From Istiophorus platypterus (Eukaryota > Chordata > Actinopteri > Istiophoriformes > Istiophoridae): DNA of 64,000 nucleotides. Of the stretch, positions 46,519 to 57,430 are shown one piece after another. Position numbers and translations under genes: made by a program. Where the stretch lies: the NCBI GenBank assembly GCA_016859345.1, contig CM029123.1, positions 2,865,501 to 2,929,500 on the forward strand, read 5' to 3'. The notes under the pieces are model-generated. The model was not told where the DNA came from and did no database searches. It saw nothing but the letters and a program-made list of their open reading frames with translations. How positions within the stretch are numbered: position 1 is the stretch's first letter; the number at the start of each line of letters is the position of its first letter.

Positions 46519-49500
46519 ATGTAGCCGCAAGGGGACACAAGCCAGTGTCTTATTGTGCCGGTCCCAAGCCCGGATAAATACAGAGGGTTGTGCCAGGAAG
46601 GGCATCCGACGTAAAACTTTTGCCAAATCAAACATGCGAGTCAAATCTATGAATCCCATACCGGATCGGTCGAGGCCCGGGTTAACAACGACCGCCATCG
46701 GTGCTGTTCACCTACAGGGTGCCGGTGGAAATTGGACCACTGTTGGTAGAAGAAGGAGAGGAGGAAGGTGTGTTCGTAGGAAGAGAGAGAAGAGGAATGC
46801 CAAGAGGCTAGGACTGAGAGTAGGGACTTTGAATGTTGGAACCATGACAGGAAAGGGTAGAGAGTTAGTTGACATGATGCAGAGGAGGAAGGTAGACATA
46901 CTGTGTGTCCAGGAGACCAGGTGGAAAGGTAGCAAGGCTAGAAGTTTGGGAGCAGGGTTCAAGTTGTTCTACCATGGTGTAGATAGGAAGAGAAACGGAG
47001 TAGGAGTTATCTTGAAAGAGGAGCTTGTTAGGAATGTCCTGGAGGTAAAAAGAGTGTCGGATAGAGTGATGAGTCTGAAGCTAGAAATCGAAGGTGTAAT
47101 GTTCAATGTGGTTAGTGGGTATGCTCCACAGGTAGGCTGTGAGCTGGAGGAGAAGGAGAAATTCTGGTCAGACCTTGATGAAGCCATACAGAGCATCCCT
47201 AGAGATGAGAGAGTTGTCATTGGTGCAGACTTCAATGGACATGTTGGTGCAGGAAACAGAGGCGATGAGGAAGCGATGGGCAGATTCGGTATCCAGGAGA
47301 GGAACGCAGAAGGACAGATGGTGGTTGATTTTGCAAAAAGGATGGAAATGGCGGTAGTGAATACTTTCTTCCAGAAGAGGCAGGAGCACAGAGTGACGTA
47401 TAAGAGTGGAGGTAGGAGCACACAGATAGACTACATCTTGTGTAGACGGTGTAATCTGAAGGAGATCAGTGACTGCAAAGTAGTGGTTGGTGAGAGTGTA
47501 GCCAGACAGCATAGAATGCTGGTGTGTAGGATGACCTTGGTGGTGAGGAAGACGAAGAGGACAAAGGCAGAGCAGAGGACGAAATGGTGGAAGCTAAAAA
47601 AGGAAGAGTGTTGCATGACTTTTAGGAAGGAGTTGAGGCAGGCTCTGGGAGGTCAGGAGGTGCTTCCAGATGACTGGACAACTACAGCTAATGTGATCAG
47701 GGAGACAGGAAGGAGAGTACTTGGTGTGTCATCTGGAAGGAAAGTAGATAAGGAGGCTTGGTGGTGGAATGAGGAGGTGCAGGAGTGTATACAGAAAAAG
47801 AGATTAGCTAAGAAGAAGTGGGACACTGAGAGGACTGAAGAGAGTAGACAGGAGTACAGGGAGATGCCGCGTAAGGTGAAAGTAGAGGCCAAACAAGGGG
47901 CTTATGATGACTTGTATGTTAGGTTGGACAGTAAGGAGGGAGAGACTGATCTATACAGATTGGCAAGGCAGAGAGACAGAGATGGGAAGGACGTGCAGCA
48001 GGTTAGGGTGATTAAGGATAGAGATGGAAATGTATTGACAGGTGCCAGCAGTGTGATGGGAAGATGGAAAGAGTACTTTGAAGAGTTGATGAATGAGGAA
48101 AATGAGAGAGAACGAAGAGTAGAAGATGTGGCTGTTGTGGATCAGGAAATAGCAAAGATTAGTAAAGATGAAGTGAGGAAGGCACTGAAGAGGATGAAGA
48201 GTGGAAAGGCACTTGGTCCTGATGATATACCTGTGGAGGTATGGAAGTGTCTAGGAGAGGCGGCAGTAGAGTTTCTGACTGGGTTGTTTAACAGGATCCT
48301 AGATAGTGAGAAGATGCCTGAGGAATGGAGGAGAAGTGTGCTGGTTCCCATTTTTAAGAACAAGGGAGATGTGCAGAACTATGGCAACTACAGAGGAATA
48401 AAGCTGATGAGCCATACAATGAAGCTATGGGAAAGAGTAGTTGAAGCTAGACTAAGGGCAAAAGTGAGCATTTGTGAGCAGCAGTATGGCTTCATGCCAA
48501 AAAAGAGTACCACACATGCAGTATTTGCTTTGAGGACGTTGATAGAGAAGTACAGGGAAGGTCAGAGGGAGCTGCATTGTGTCTTTGTAGATCTGGAGAA
48601 AGCGTATGACAGGGTGCCCAGAGAGGAACTGTGGTACTGTATGAGGAAGTCTGGAGTGACAGAGAAGTATGTTAGAGTGGTGCAGGACATGTATGTGGAC
48701 TGTAAGACAGTGGTTAGGTGTGCTGTAGGTGTGACAGAGGAGTTCAAGGTGGAGGTGGGACTGTATCAGGGATCAGCTCTAAGCCCCTTCTTGTTTGCTA
48801 TGGTGATGGACAGACTGACAGACGAGGTTAGACAGGAATCTCCATGGACTATGATGTTTGCAGATGATATTGTGATATGTAGTGAGAGCAGGGAACAGGT
48901 GGAGGAGAAGCTTGAGAGGTGGAGATTTGCCCTGGAAAGGAGAGGAATGAAGGTTAGCCGCAGCAAGACAGAGTACATGTGTGTGAATGAGAGGGACCCA
49001 AGTGGAAGAGTGAGGTTACAGGGAGAAGAGATAAAGAAGGTGGAGGATTTTAAGTACTTAGGGTCAACAGTCCAAGGCAATGGAGAGTGTGGAAAAGAGG
49101 TGAAGAAGCGTGTGCAGGCAGGCTGGAACGGGTGGAGAAAAGTGTCAGGTGTGATGTGTGATAGAAGAGTTTCAGCTAAAATGAAAGGAAAGGTGTACAA
49201 AACTGTGGTGAGACCAGCGATGCTGCTTGGTCTAGAGACAGTGCCACTGAGGAAAAGACAGGAGGCAGAGCTGGAGGTAGCAGAGATGAAGATGTTGAGG
49301 TTCTTTCTGGAAGTGACCAGGATGGATAGGATCAGGAATGAGTACATCAGAGGGACAGCACATGTTAGAGGTTTTGGAGATAAAGTCAGAGAGGCCAGAC
49401 TGAGATGGTTTGGACATGTCCTGAGAAGAGATAGTGAATATATTGGTAGAAGGATACTGAGTTTTGAACTGCCAGGCAGGAGGCCTAGAGGAAGACCAAA

Positions 49501-49642
49501 GAGGAGGTTTATGGATGTAGTGAAAGTGGACATGAAGGTAGTTGGTGTGAGTGAAGAGGACGCAGAAGACAGGGTTAGATGGAGGACACTGATTCGCTGT
49601 GGCGACCCCTAAAGGGAAAAGCCGAAAGAAAAAGAAGAAGAA
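46519..49642 (+). mobile_element. Near-full-length RTE-clade (Expander-like) LINE
   Basis: A 3.1-kb non-LTR retrotransposon with a short 5' leader ('atgtagccgcaaggggacac'), one long ORF, and a very short 3' UTR. It ends 'gtggcgacccctaaagggaa' and a GAAGAAGAAG tail, the ending I know from fish Expander/RTE elements. An exact 18-19-bp target-site duplication flanks it. The intact ORF and perfect duplication imply recent insertion. The host sequence resumes in the ATT-rich tail of an older L2-like LINE, so the insertion is nested. Family naming is from memory; the RTE assignment is firmer than the Expander label. Confidence 0.9.
46634..49612 (+). CDS. RTE LINE ORF: endonuclease + reverse transcriptase
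   Basis: Uninterrupted frame of 992 codons from the first in-frame ATG. The frame stays open 27 codons further upstream, to 46,553, without an ATG. Order of domains: an APE-type endonuclease (LRVGTLNVGTMTGKGREL; catalytic Glu in CVQETRW near residue 94; GADFNGHVG near 198; TQIDYILCRR; the final His in ARQHRML), then a reverse transcriptase (NYRGIKLMS; AYDRVPREELW near 658; LYQGSALSPFLF; the catalytic MMFADDIVI near 742-745). The C-terminal region has LRWFGHVLRR and GRRPRGRPKRRF, typical of RTE elements. The product would nick target DNA and copy its own RNA at the nick. All key residues I can check are present, so it may still be competent. A 255-codon open frame on the opposite strand (48,766-49,533) is only its shadow. 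Confidence 0.92.
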   Translation: MRVKSMNPIPDRSRPGLTTTAIGAVHLQGAGGNWTTVGRRRRGGRCVRRKREKRNAKRLGLRVGTLNVGTMTGKGRELVDMMQRRKVDILCVQETRWKGSKARSLGAGFKLFYHGVDRKRNGVGVILKEELVRNVLEVKRVSDRVMSLKLEIEGVMFNVVSGYAPQVGCELEEKEKFWSDLDEAIQSIPRDERVVIGADFNGHVGAGNRGDEEAMGRFGIQERNAEGQMVVDFAKRMEMAVVNTFFQKRQEHRVTYKSGGRSTQIDYILCRRCNLKEISDCKVVVGESVARQHRMLVCRMTLVVRKTKRTKAEQRTKWWKLKKEECCMTFRKELRQALGGQEVLPDDWTTTANVIRETGRRVLGVSSGRKVDKEAWWWNEEVQECIQKKRLAKKKWDTERTEESRQEYREMPRKVKVEAKQGAYDDLYVRLDSKEGETDLYRLARQRDRDGKDVQQVRVIKDRDGNVLTGASSVMGRWKEYFEELMNEENERERRVEDVAVVDQEIAKISKDEVRKALKRMKSGKALGPDDIPVEVWKCLGEAAVEFLTGLFNRILDSEKMPEEWRRSVLVPIFKNKGDVQNYGNYRGIKLMSHTMKLWERVVEARLRAKVSICEQQYGFMPKKSTTHAVFALRTLIEKYREGQRELHCVFVDLEKAYDRVPREELWYCMRKSGVTEKYVRVVQDMYVDCKTVVRCAVGVTEEFKVEVGLYQGSALSPFLFAMVMDRLTDEVRQESPWTMMFADDIVICSESREQVEEKLERWRFALERRGMKVSRSKTEYMCVNERDPSGRVRLQGEEIKKVEDFKYLGSTVQGNGECGKEVKKRVQAGWNGWRKVSGVMCDRRVSAKMKGKVYKTVVRPAMLLGLETVPLRKRQEAELEVAEMKMLRFFLEVTRMDRIRNEYIRGTAHVRGFGDKVREARLRWFGHVLRRDSEYIGRRILSFELPGRRPRGRPKRRFMDVVKVDMKVVGVSEEDAEDRVRWRTLIRCGDP

Positions 49643-49660
49643 GTGGTATTATTATCCCTA
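49643..49660 (+). repeat. Target-site duplication, right copy
   Basis: Exact copy of 46,501-46,518, directly after the GAAGAAGAA tail of the RTE element. Confidence 0.95.
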
Positions 49661-49900
49661 TTATTATAACTTTTATTTTTATTTTTAGTCTCATTATTAT
49701 GGATCTTTACGTTGTACCTGGATTGTACTTTGCTCTCTCCTCTCTCCTGCCCCCCTTTCTCTCTCTCCCTCTTGCTCTCTCCCTCTAACTCCCTCTCTTA
49801 ACCCTCTTAACTCAGCCGGACGAGGCAGATGGCTGCTTTTTATGGTCTGTTTTTATTATTTATTTATTATGACCTTGTGAGATTAAAATAGTTATATGTC
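49661..49900 (+). mobile_element. 3' end of the L2-like LINE (right of nested insertion)
   Basis: ATT-rich then pyrimidine-rich sequence followed by 'cagccggacgaggcagatgg', a 3'-UTR motif common in fish L2-type LINEs. It continues the element interrupted at 46,499. Confidence 0.6.
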
Positions 49901-52900
49901 ATAGTGTACAAATAAAAAAATTATATAATAACTTTTCTGTCACCAGTTTTGTTAACTTCAAGGACACCTTAAAGCTCCCTTACTTACCTTATGTGAAACC
50001 CTAGGTATGTGCATTTTTTTGTACAGTTATTTTTACAGGCTGCTAAGTATTTCCCATGACAAGTAAACTGACCTTTATGTCAAATTCTGTGGAGGGCCCC
50101 AAAACACATCAAAAAAATCAGACTCTACATGCTTTTTCCTGTTTGCTGGGCTGTGATGTAAATCTGCTTTGTCCGACATGAGCTCAAACAATATGAACTG
50201 AAATAGTGTACAGTGATGTAAAGGCTTGAATCCAGCAAATCCGAAGACATAATTTCTGGACTTGCTGCCAGTCAAAAAGGCTATAAGGTTTTCACTAAAG
50301 TACATACTTACTTTGGGGGTAATATTGCAAATGGAAAAAATTAAACGATGAAATAATTATCTTCAATTCCAGTGCCACTTATTAGATATCCAAAAATTTG
50401 CCCTGCTTTGAGGCGGATGAGTCACCCTTTCCCCATTACATGCTGTTTTAATCACTTTTTTGTTCTGCTCCTTCCACACACAGCAAAATCTGTATATCTG
50501 TATATTGTATATCGCCTGTGTTCAATTTAAGTGGGGTTTGTTGAGTTTCTTAATCATTTGAGTTGGTCCACTGGTTGCTACCTTCAGGTTAGGTAATTAT
50601 GATAAGCACACCATCTGTCTCTTGATCAAGGCTCAGCGTCTTCTCAAATGAGCTTCTTGTGAAGAAAAACATACAATGGACTTGATCGAAACTTGGTTTA
50701 AAAATTTAATGCTCAAACACTTTTGGATTACAAATAACATCTGTTCAGCATTTGATGTACTTTAAATCTAAAAATTTAGTTCTAACTAAGCCAAAATCCT
50801 TGATCCTTTTTTAGGTTTACAAAACTGCAGGTAAAAAACTAAATGTGTAGCTGACACTATTTCATCCGTTAACAGATGTATATGCATATTTAAGACTTAA
50901 AGGGAAAACATGTCTGATTATCTTTTTCTGTTGTTAGATATGCAAATTCTGTCTTACAGAGAACTATTATCACATTTCATTTTATTTTATTTGATCACTG
51001 GTAAACACAGACCCATATTGCCTGAGTTAGAATAAGTTACAGTCAGCACAAGTGAATGAAGTATTTTTCTCATCTTTCCTTCCATGTCTACAAGCGATCA
51101 GCCTGGCATGATTGAACCAAACAAATTGAATCTGAGAGGATCTGATGCTACTCCCAGCCTGTCCGTCTGAATATCTTTGAGCTTAATGAGATATGGCAGC
51201 TGGCCTGCTCCTGTTGTCTCTGTGGAAGTGAAGAAAGTTTGAACTGTCCGTAGTAAAGCTATTTTAACAAATCTGACAGCCAGGCTCTCCACATCAACAA
51301 CAGTAGACTGTTACAAGCTGTATGGCATGTATAAACAGGCAGCAACATCCTTTAGCTTCTTTTGTAATGCAGGGAGGCAGCAGTTTTATATACTTTTGTT
51401 CCAATTCATGATGAATTATGAAGAGTTCCCAGATCACTAAGACAAAGACCACTGGATTGTACTATTTATCCTTTTTTATCTGCATCATGCTCTTACCCCA
51501 AACTCATCACATATGAACACTTGGTCAGGACACCATGGCATCACTGGCTACCCCATTAGCATCAAGTTTTTTCAACGTGCAGGGTACACTTCAGCATGAA
51601 TGAAGCAGAACATTTATTAATAGATGCAGTGTCACCAGGAGGTGGTTGGGTTGGATGACTGGCATACAAACTGCACGACTGTCACACCAGAGACTGCGGC
51701 CTGTGGTTAGATTGAGGACACAAAAGCACTTGGAATAAGGCCAAGGAAAGATTGTGGTTAGGTTACATATAAATAAACATGTTGTGTCTAAAGTCACTGA
51801 ACTTTTTCTGTTTCAAACCATACCAGGATCTCTCCCTAACCTCTCTAACCGAATGCTGAGTGCCTAAGCATAACAATTAAAAAGTTTAATAATTCTAGTG
51901 GAAGAGCAATACTTTGAACTTTAACTCAGTATCATAGTATTTGTGACATTACAAATACATAATTTAACAACATAGCCTCATTATGTTCATAAAAATGTAA
52001 ACTAGGGGCAGTTCCATTTCAAATAAATGTATTTGCTCTTACAGTTTAGTGGTATAGAAATATTATTTTCAGGAGACAGTATTTTTTCAGAAAATGGCAA
52101 CTATTATCATAAAGCTGCTTGTGTAAATCACCAGTACAAGCGTCAGCATGAACTAACTGAAAATAAAATCACCTCAAAATACCTGATGGATGGCATGGCA
52201 ACAGCCTGGCTGTCTGGGATAACTGTATATGCAAGCATAACAAGTGCACTGGAATTTGAATATTAACTTTGTAATGTTTAGGATTATAGTGCTTCTGTGA
52301 GGTTGTAAGGCTCATTGAACAATAAAAAACAAAGTGGATGACATAAAAAATGAAGAGTGGGCTTTTTTCTGTTTTAGTTACGTTAGTGGGGTAAAGATGT
52401 GTTGTGTTGTTAGTAAAATCAAAAGAATTAATTCTCTGTGAAGTGGTCATTTTATAATAGACTATCTCAAATTCCATCATTTATAGGTGGTGGGCTGTCA
52501 TTATCTAGGGTACTTGGTCTCCTCTAAGCCCCGATCTAGGGCTGTTTTAAAACTCAAGCATTCATAAACTTTTTGCAGGAAGAATGTAAATGCAAACTCA
52601 CATTCTTAAGCAACTTATTGTATAGGACCATTATATATATTATAAATATACATATATATAGGTATAAACAGCTTTCCTCAGCTGTATGAGCTTAATGCAA
52701 GCATAATATTAATATGCTGGCATGCATTAGGCGACACACTTGCTATGTACAGTAGAGTCCACTTCACTCCAGGGTTGCACAATAGGATCTCTATATTTGA
52801 AAGAAGAACCAAAATCTATGAAATGGAGCATTTAGATTACAGACATAAAAAGGAGGGAACAGACACTATAGAAACAATGGGTGAAATAATTGGGTTTTCT

Positions 52901-54630
52901 ATTTTTTTTTCTTTTGTTAATGATAACATTCTACTCATCTACTCTACTCATCATTACTGAGATCACAGATCGTGGCAACATCACAACAGTCCAGAGGCCT
53001 GTACAAGGGAGCAGGATTTGGGGCTTGCGAGGTAACCTCAGGTTTCACCCTAGGTTTTTAAGGTTATTACGGTAGTTCAGTTCACATTACGGAGACCATT
53101 ATGTTCGAGATAGATCGACACACATAAAGGCACCACTATTGATCAATCAGTTGGAAAATAGCATCTCCAATTGTAGAAGATCCCATGAAATTTGGTGATT
53201 GGATCATGAGAGAGTTAGGGAGACTCGCAAACTCCTTTGGCTTTCCCTGATTTTTTTATATAAGCAACCCTCATTTTTGCAGAGGGCAGCTCCTCAGCAT
53301 TTAAATTAGATTTTTTAATTATTATTATTGTAGGTTTTTTATCTTTTTTATGAACATTTAATTTCTTTAATTTCTTCTCTGCTGTTGATAGAACAAAAAG
53401 ACTACAAATAATATATTATGAATAATGAGTATAATACATTAAATTTAAAACAAGTACATGATAGCAATAGACAGCAACATAATTACATGATAAAAGTGTA
53501 CATTTATTTGAAAATGACATAAATCTTGGGTATGTAAGTTTGTATGTACAAATAAATATGTTAAATATGAAGGGGTACATAGGAGCCTCATAAATAATGT
53601 CAGCATGTTCCATCTCTTCTCCATACAAGACAGAGGTGTTAAATTGCCAGGCACTGCTGTCCGTCACCCTGGGTCAACATCACACAGCAATTTTCCCATA
53701 GGACCAGATCCGAAAGGCACAGAATATCTATGTTGACCCTGACACACAAGTCACAAGAGAGGGAGAGGCAAGGGAGAAGATGGAAATGATGGCTTGGATT
53801 CCAACAGAGGGAAAGGCAGAGGAAGCATGAGTGGCATGCGAGGACATACGATAAGAGAAGTGAGGAGAAAGGAGCTGATGGGAGCATCTGGGAGATGTAG
53901 TATGTATGATGTAGTTTAGGGTTAAACTCTGGAATCGTCACCATGACACTGAGGCTGATATATGGAGTTGACTAACATTTTATTAAAAAAGAAATCTTCC
54001 CAGTCATTTTTGTCGTATTGCAGTAATTTTATATTTATGGTACAATTAGTCAATGCCACATTATTTTTCTTAGTGTAATTCTACCCTTTGAAATTCTGTC
54101 CTGAGGCAATACTCTACATAATCAAGCTTCCTAGTTTTTCGCACTGTTGTACTATATTTCATTATACTCGCAAAAACTAAAAACTAAAAAAATCTTAAGA
54201 CATTTCTAGCCCTGTGATCAGTGAAAAAATAAGAAATTCAAATAAAAAAATTTTAACACAATTTTGAGACTGGGAAGATATTTTTCATCCCCTGTCCACA
54301 CTGTCTGTCTACTTCTCTTTGAAAACTTGTTTTTCTTGGTCAGAATGCTTTTCAAAGATCTGCTGTACTCTGCCTACCACTAGGCTACGCATTGTCACAG
54401 TTAATTCTATTGCCAACATTTTGGCTCACATCCCAGGTCACCCCTGAACTCTGATGTTTGATTATACCACAAATGGTACATCTTATGTGAGTGGGCCAAC
54501 ACAAAATCAAGGAAGACACAGCTAAGACAGTTAGTCCGTATTTATTTCTGACTCTTGAATAAACTGTGTCTTTTCTTTAGAGAGAAAACATTACACTTCA
54601 TAATGTATTCTATTCATTTAACGAGGTCTG
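49901..54630. other. Intergenic DNA, no gene recognised
   Basis: AT-rich. A stretch at about 52,980-53,240 ('ggggcttgcgaggtaacctc' ... 'attgatcaatcagttggaaa') looks like part of a dispersed fish repeat, but I cannot classify it. 51,590-51,800 may also be repeat-derived. Short TA runs occur at about 52,630-52,665. Confidence 0.5.
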
Positions 54631-54639
54631 GACTTTTAA

Positions 54640-54900
54640 AAACCATGCCTAGGAGGGAGGAACAACTGTGAGCGGCAGTATAAAGGCCCCAGATTTTCCT
54701 TCCATTCTTCACCAGATCCTTTGGTCTGCCTAGTGTTCCAACCTCAGCTGATAATCCTGCGTGAATTCTTTGTCCAGCTCCATGCTTGGTTGTTCCACAG
54801 CAAATCCATCCAGCTCTGCCTGCCTTGCTCCACCATCTGCCTGGGCTCTATTCTCCAAACCCTCACCAGTCTTCCACAATAAATGTGCTTTTAAAATTTT
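54640..54900 (+). mobile_element. Possible solo LTR
   Basis: A TATA box (tataaa, 54,679-54,684) is followed after ~194 bp by AATAAA (54,878-54,883), with a C/T-rich, Gln/Pro-poor leader between ('tctgcctagtgttccaacct'). This is the promoter plus polyadenylation layout of a retroviral-type LTR. No internal gag/pol sequence is adjacent, and TG...CA ends were not defined. It could instead be an unrelated promoter-like sequence. Confidence 0.35.
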
Positions 54901-56970
54901 CAGACCTATTTATCTTCTATGTTTAAGTCTAGATTTTCATAAAACCTCATACCTTGAAGACTTTACAATTTTGACATATTGTAATTTTGCTGTATTTATA
55001 AGTTGTTTGATGCCTATGAGCAAACAGTAGCCTACTACCTGCCTGCAGTAAAATTTCAATAATATAATTACATCATCCAAAATTTAAATTCTAAAAAATC
55101 TACAGCTCATCCTCATCCTTTACCAACCACTCATTTAATTTGACATTCTATCACATTGTTTTGCTGAGGTAACAGTCTGCTTGCTTGAGCTTGTGCCTGA
55201 CACTATCAGCACATGCAGAACAACAAGAGTAACAAAGCATAAACTGGATATTTGAGTACCCTAAAACCCAAAGTGAAGTCTAGCACACCCTTGCTGTATT
55301 CCATGCAACAGGCATCAAATAAGAATAACGGAGTTAAAACCGACCACTAGTGGCTTATCAGTATGTTATTACCTGAAAATCAAAGACTAGATTTTTATCA
55401 CTCATACTGAATTGACTCAACACAACAACCTAGTGGATGTGAAAACAAGAACTGTATTTCAATGGATGTATGTGCATCTGAGTAAAGAATGCCAACAGTT
55501 GTTTAACAACACATTTCAAAACCTACAGATGTGCTTGTGTGCAGTAAAAGATGAATCACAGTAATTTGGATAAAGTCACCAACAGTAGAACGAAAGTGTT
55601 CCATACTAAATTTGATTTATTGGCTCAGTTTTTATTTATTTATTTATTTATTATTATTATTATTATTTTGTCAGTAAAGGCTAGACGGTATGTTGCACAT
55701 ACAAATTCTTTTTGTCTTTGTTTGGTAAAAAGTTGCCTGGAATTTTACGGTTAAAAAATTCAATTTTTCATAACCATACATGTCAGCAAGTTTGTCTCTC
55801 ACTCTTCATCATCTCACATCAAAAGATAAGAAGATAAGGCAGGATTCCATACTCAGAAACTTTCATGTCTGTGTCAAAACAGTTAAGGACCTAGCCAATA
55901 TTTAGTGATGGAATCGTGAGGAGCTTACAAAAAGACTGCCATAACAATTAGCATCTTTAGTTACAAGTAACTATAGACTCATACATTGGGTCCTTGCTCT
56001 ATGCAGGTGATGAAAAACTGTCCCTCTGTCCAGGTAACTCATAATTTATAGTGTTTATACTGTGTATTTCCACAATATTTGATTTTACAATAGCCTGTAT
56101 CAATTCTGTTTTTTGGATTATATAAGGAAAAATAGTAATGGTATAGGTCATGTTTAGTAATGAATAATTAATTTAATCTTTTTTTTAAATTTTTTTTTTA
56201 TTTTTATTTTTTTAGAGGGCACCTCCATTTTGAAGTGAAACTATACAAAAAACATCTTTTGTTTATTTGACTATCACTCCCTGTGGGCTTAAAAGGTAGT
56301 TACAAAGAATTTAAATTTCCTTTGTAGAGAAAGGTAGCTTGGTCAACTTGAATGTCCTCTTAGTTGCAATAAAAATCAATAAAGAATATATCCTGCATAG
56401 AAACACCTCAAACCAGTTTAATCAGTTTCTACACTGTCCATTCATAAGTTTAGTTTTAACCCCACAGACACATGTTCAAAAAAATTTGACTAAATGCACT
56501 GTCTCTGTTGCATAGTTCTGTCAAGCTTGTTAGTATGTGCATTTGTTCTGTTGTACACATAAGGAGCGCCGGGTTCCTGTTTATACAATGATAAATCTAA
56601 TAATGACATTTTTGCAAACAAAATAGGGAAGCCCAATTGTGTAGAAGCACAGAAATGCAGACATTAAAGAAATACAATTTACATAATCACATATTTCTAA
56701 TCTTATACAGTTTATGACTTCATACTGTATATATGCTTACATACATTTCAACACATATTCTGTCATTGTTTTGGCTGGAAGAGTGAACAAGACTTAAAAA
56801 AAAAATGTATGGAATATAATGGCAAAAAAACACAAATTAACCTTTTGGATTTATCTGCATTTATGTATAAATTTGTCTGAAAAAGTTGTTGGATTTTTAT
56901 ATGAACAAACACAATCATTCTAAACTAGTAACAGACAAATGATTTCATTGTTCTTGTCCATAATGAATAT
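54901..56970. other. Intergenic DNA, no gene recognised
   Basis: AT-rich with a (TTA)n run at about 55,630-55,668 and T-rich tracts at about 56,180-56,213. Nothing else supported. Confidence 0.6.
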
Positions 56971-56979
56971 GCCATTCAA

Positions 56980-57430
56980 ACATTCACAGTTCAGGTTGGA
57001 AAAAAACCCTCACCTAATGACATCAACAAAAACTAATTGGAGTCAGGAGTAAGTAAAACTGTGGTCCAATTTCATTAAACCAGGTAGGAGTTGTAGGTTG
57101 GAGGTACCTCAGTGTATAAGAGAAACAAAACAAAACATAAAAAAACAAAAAAATCTAAAACATTTTGAGTTTGCTGTTCACAAGAAGCATACACTGATGT
57201 GAACCATGCCTCATTCACTAAGTCTCTCAGAAGACTTACCATCAATAATTACTGATGCATAAGACCAGAAAGTGTAACAATCACAAGGAGTTTCAATATT
57301 CATCGGTCTACAGTTCAAGAAATTTTCTACAAATGAACAGATTTAAGTACTGTGGTTAGCCTTACCAGAAGTGGGCGCCCAGTTATGATGACTCCAAAAG
57401 CACAGCGCCAAAAGCCCAATAAGGTCAAGT
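56980..57430 (+). mobile_element. 5' remnant of a Tc1-like transposon
   Basis: 'gtttgctgttcacaagaagc' and 'cactgatgtgaaccatgcct' are followed by frames resembling the N-terminal helix-turn-helix of a Tc1-like transposase. 'tattcatcggtctacagtt' corresponds to IHRSTV, 'agaagtgggcgcccag' to RSGRP, and 'gatgactccaaaagcaca' to MTPRAQ. The start-site region (MPRSK-like) is decayed, and the frame is interrupted several times. The catalytic half is absent or lost beyond 57,430. Confidence 0.75.

Noticed and set aside
48766..49533. 255-codon open frame opposite the RTE LINE
   Set aside because: Shadow of the real reverse-transcriptase frame, caused by purine-rich codon usage on the + strand.
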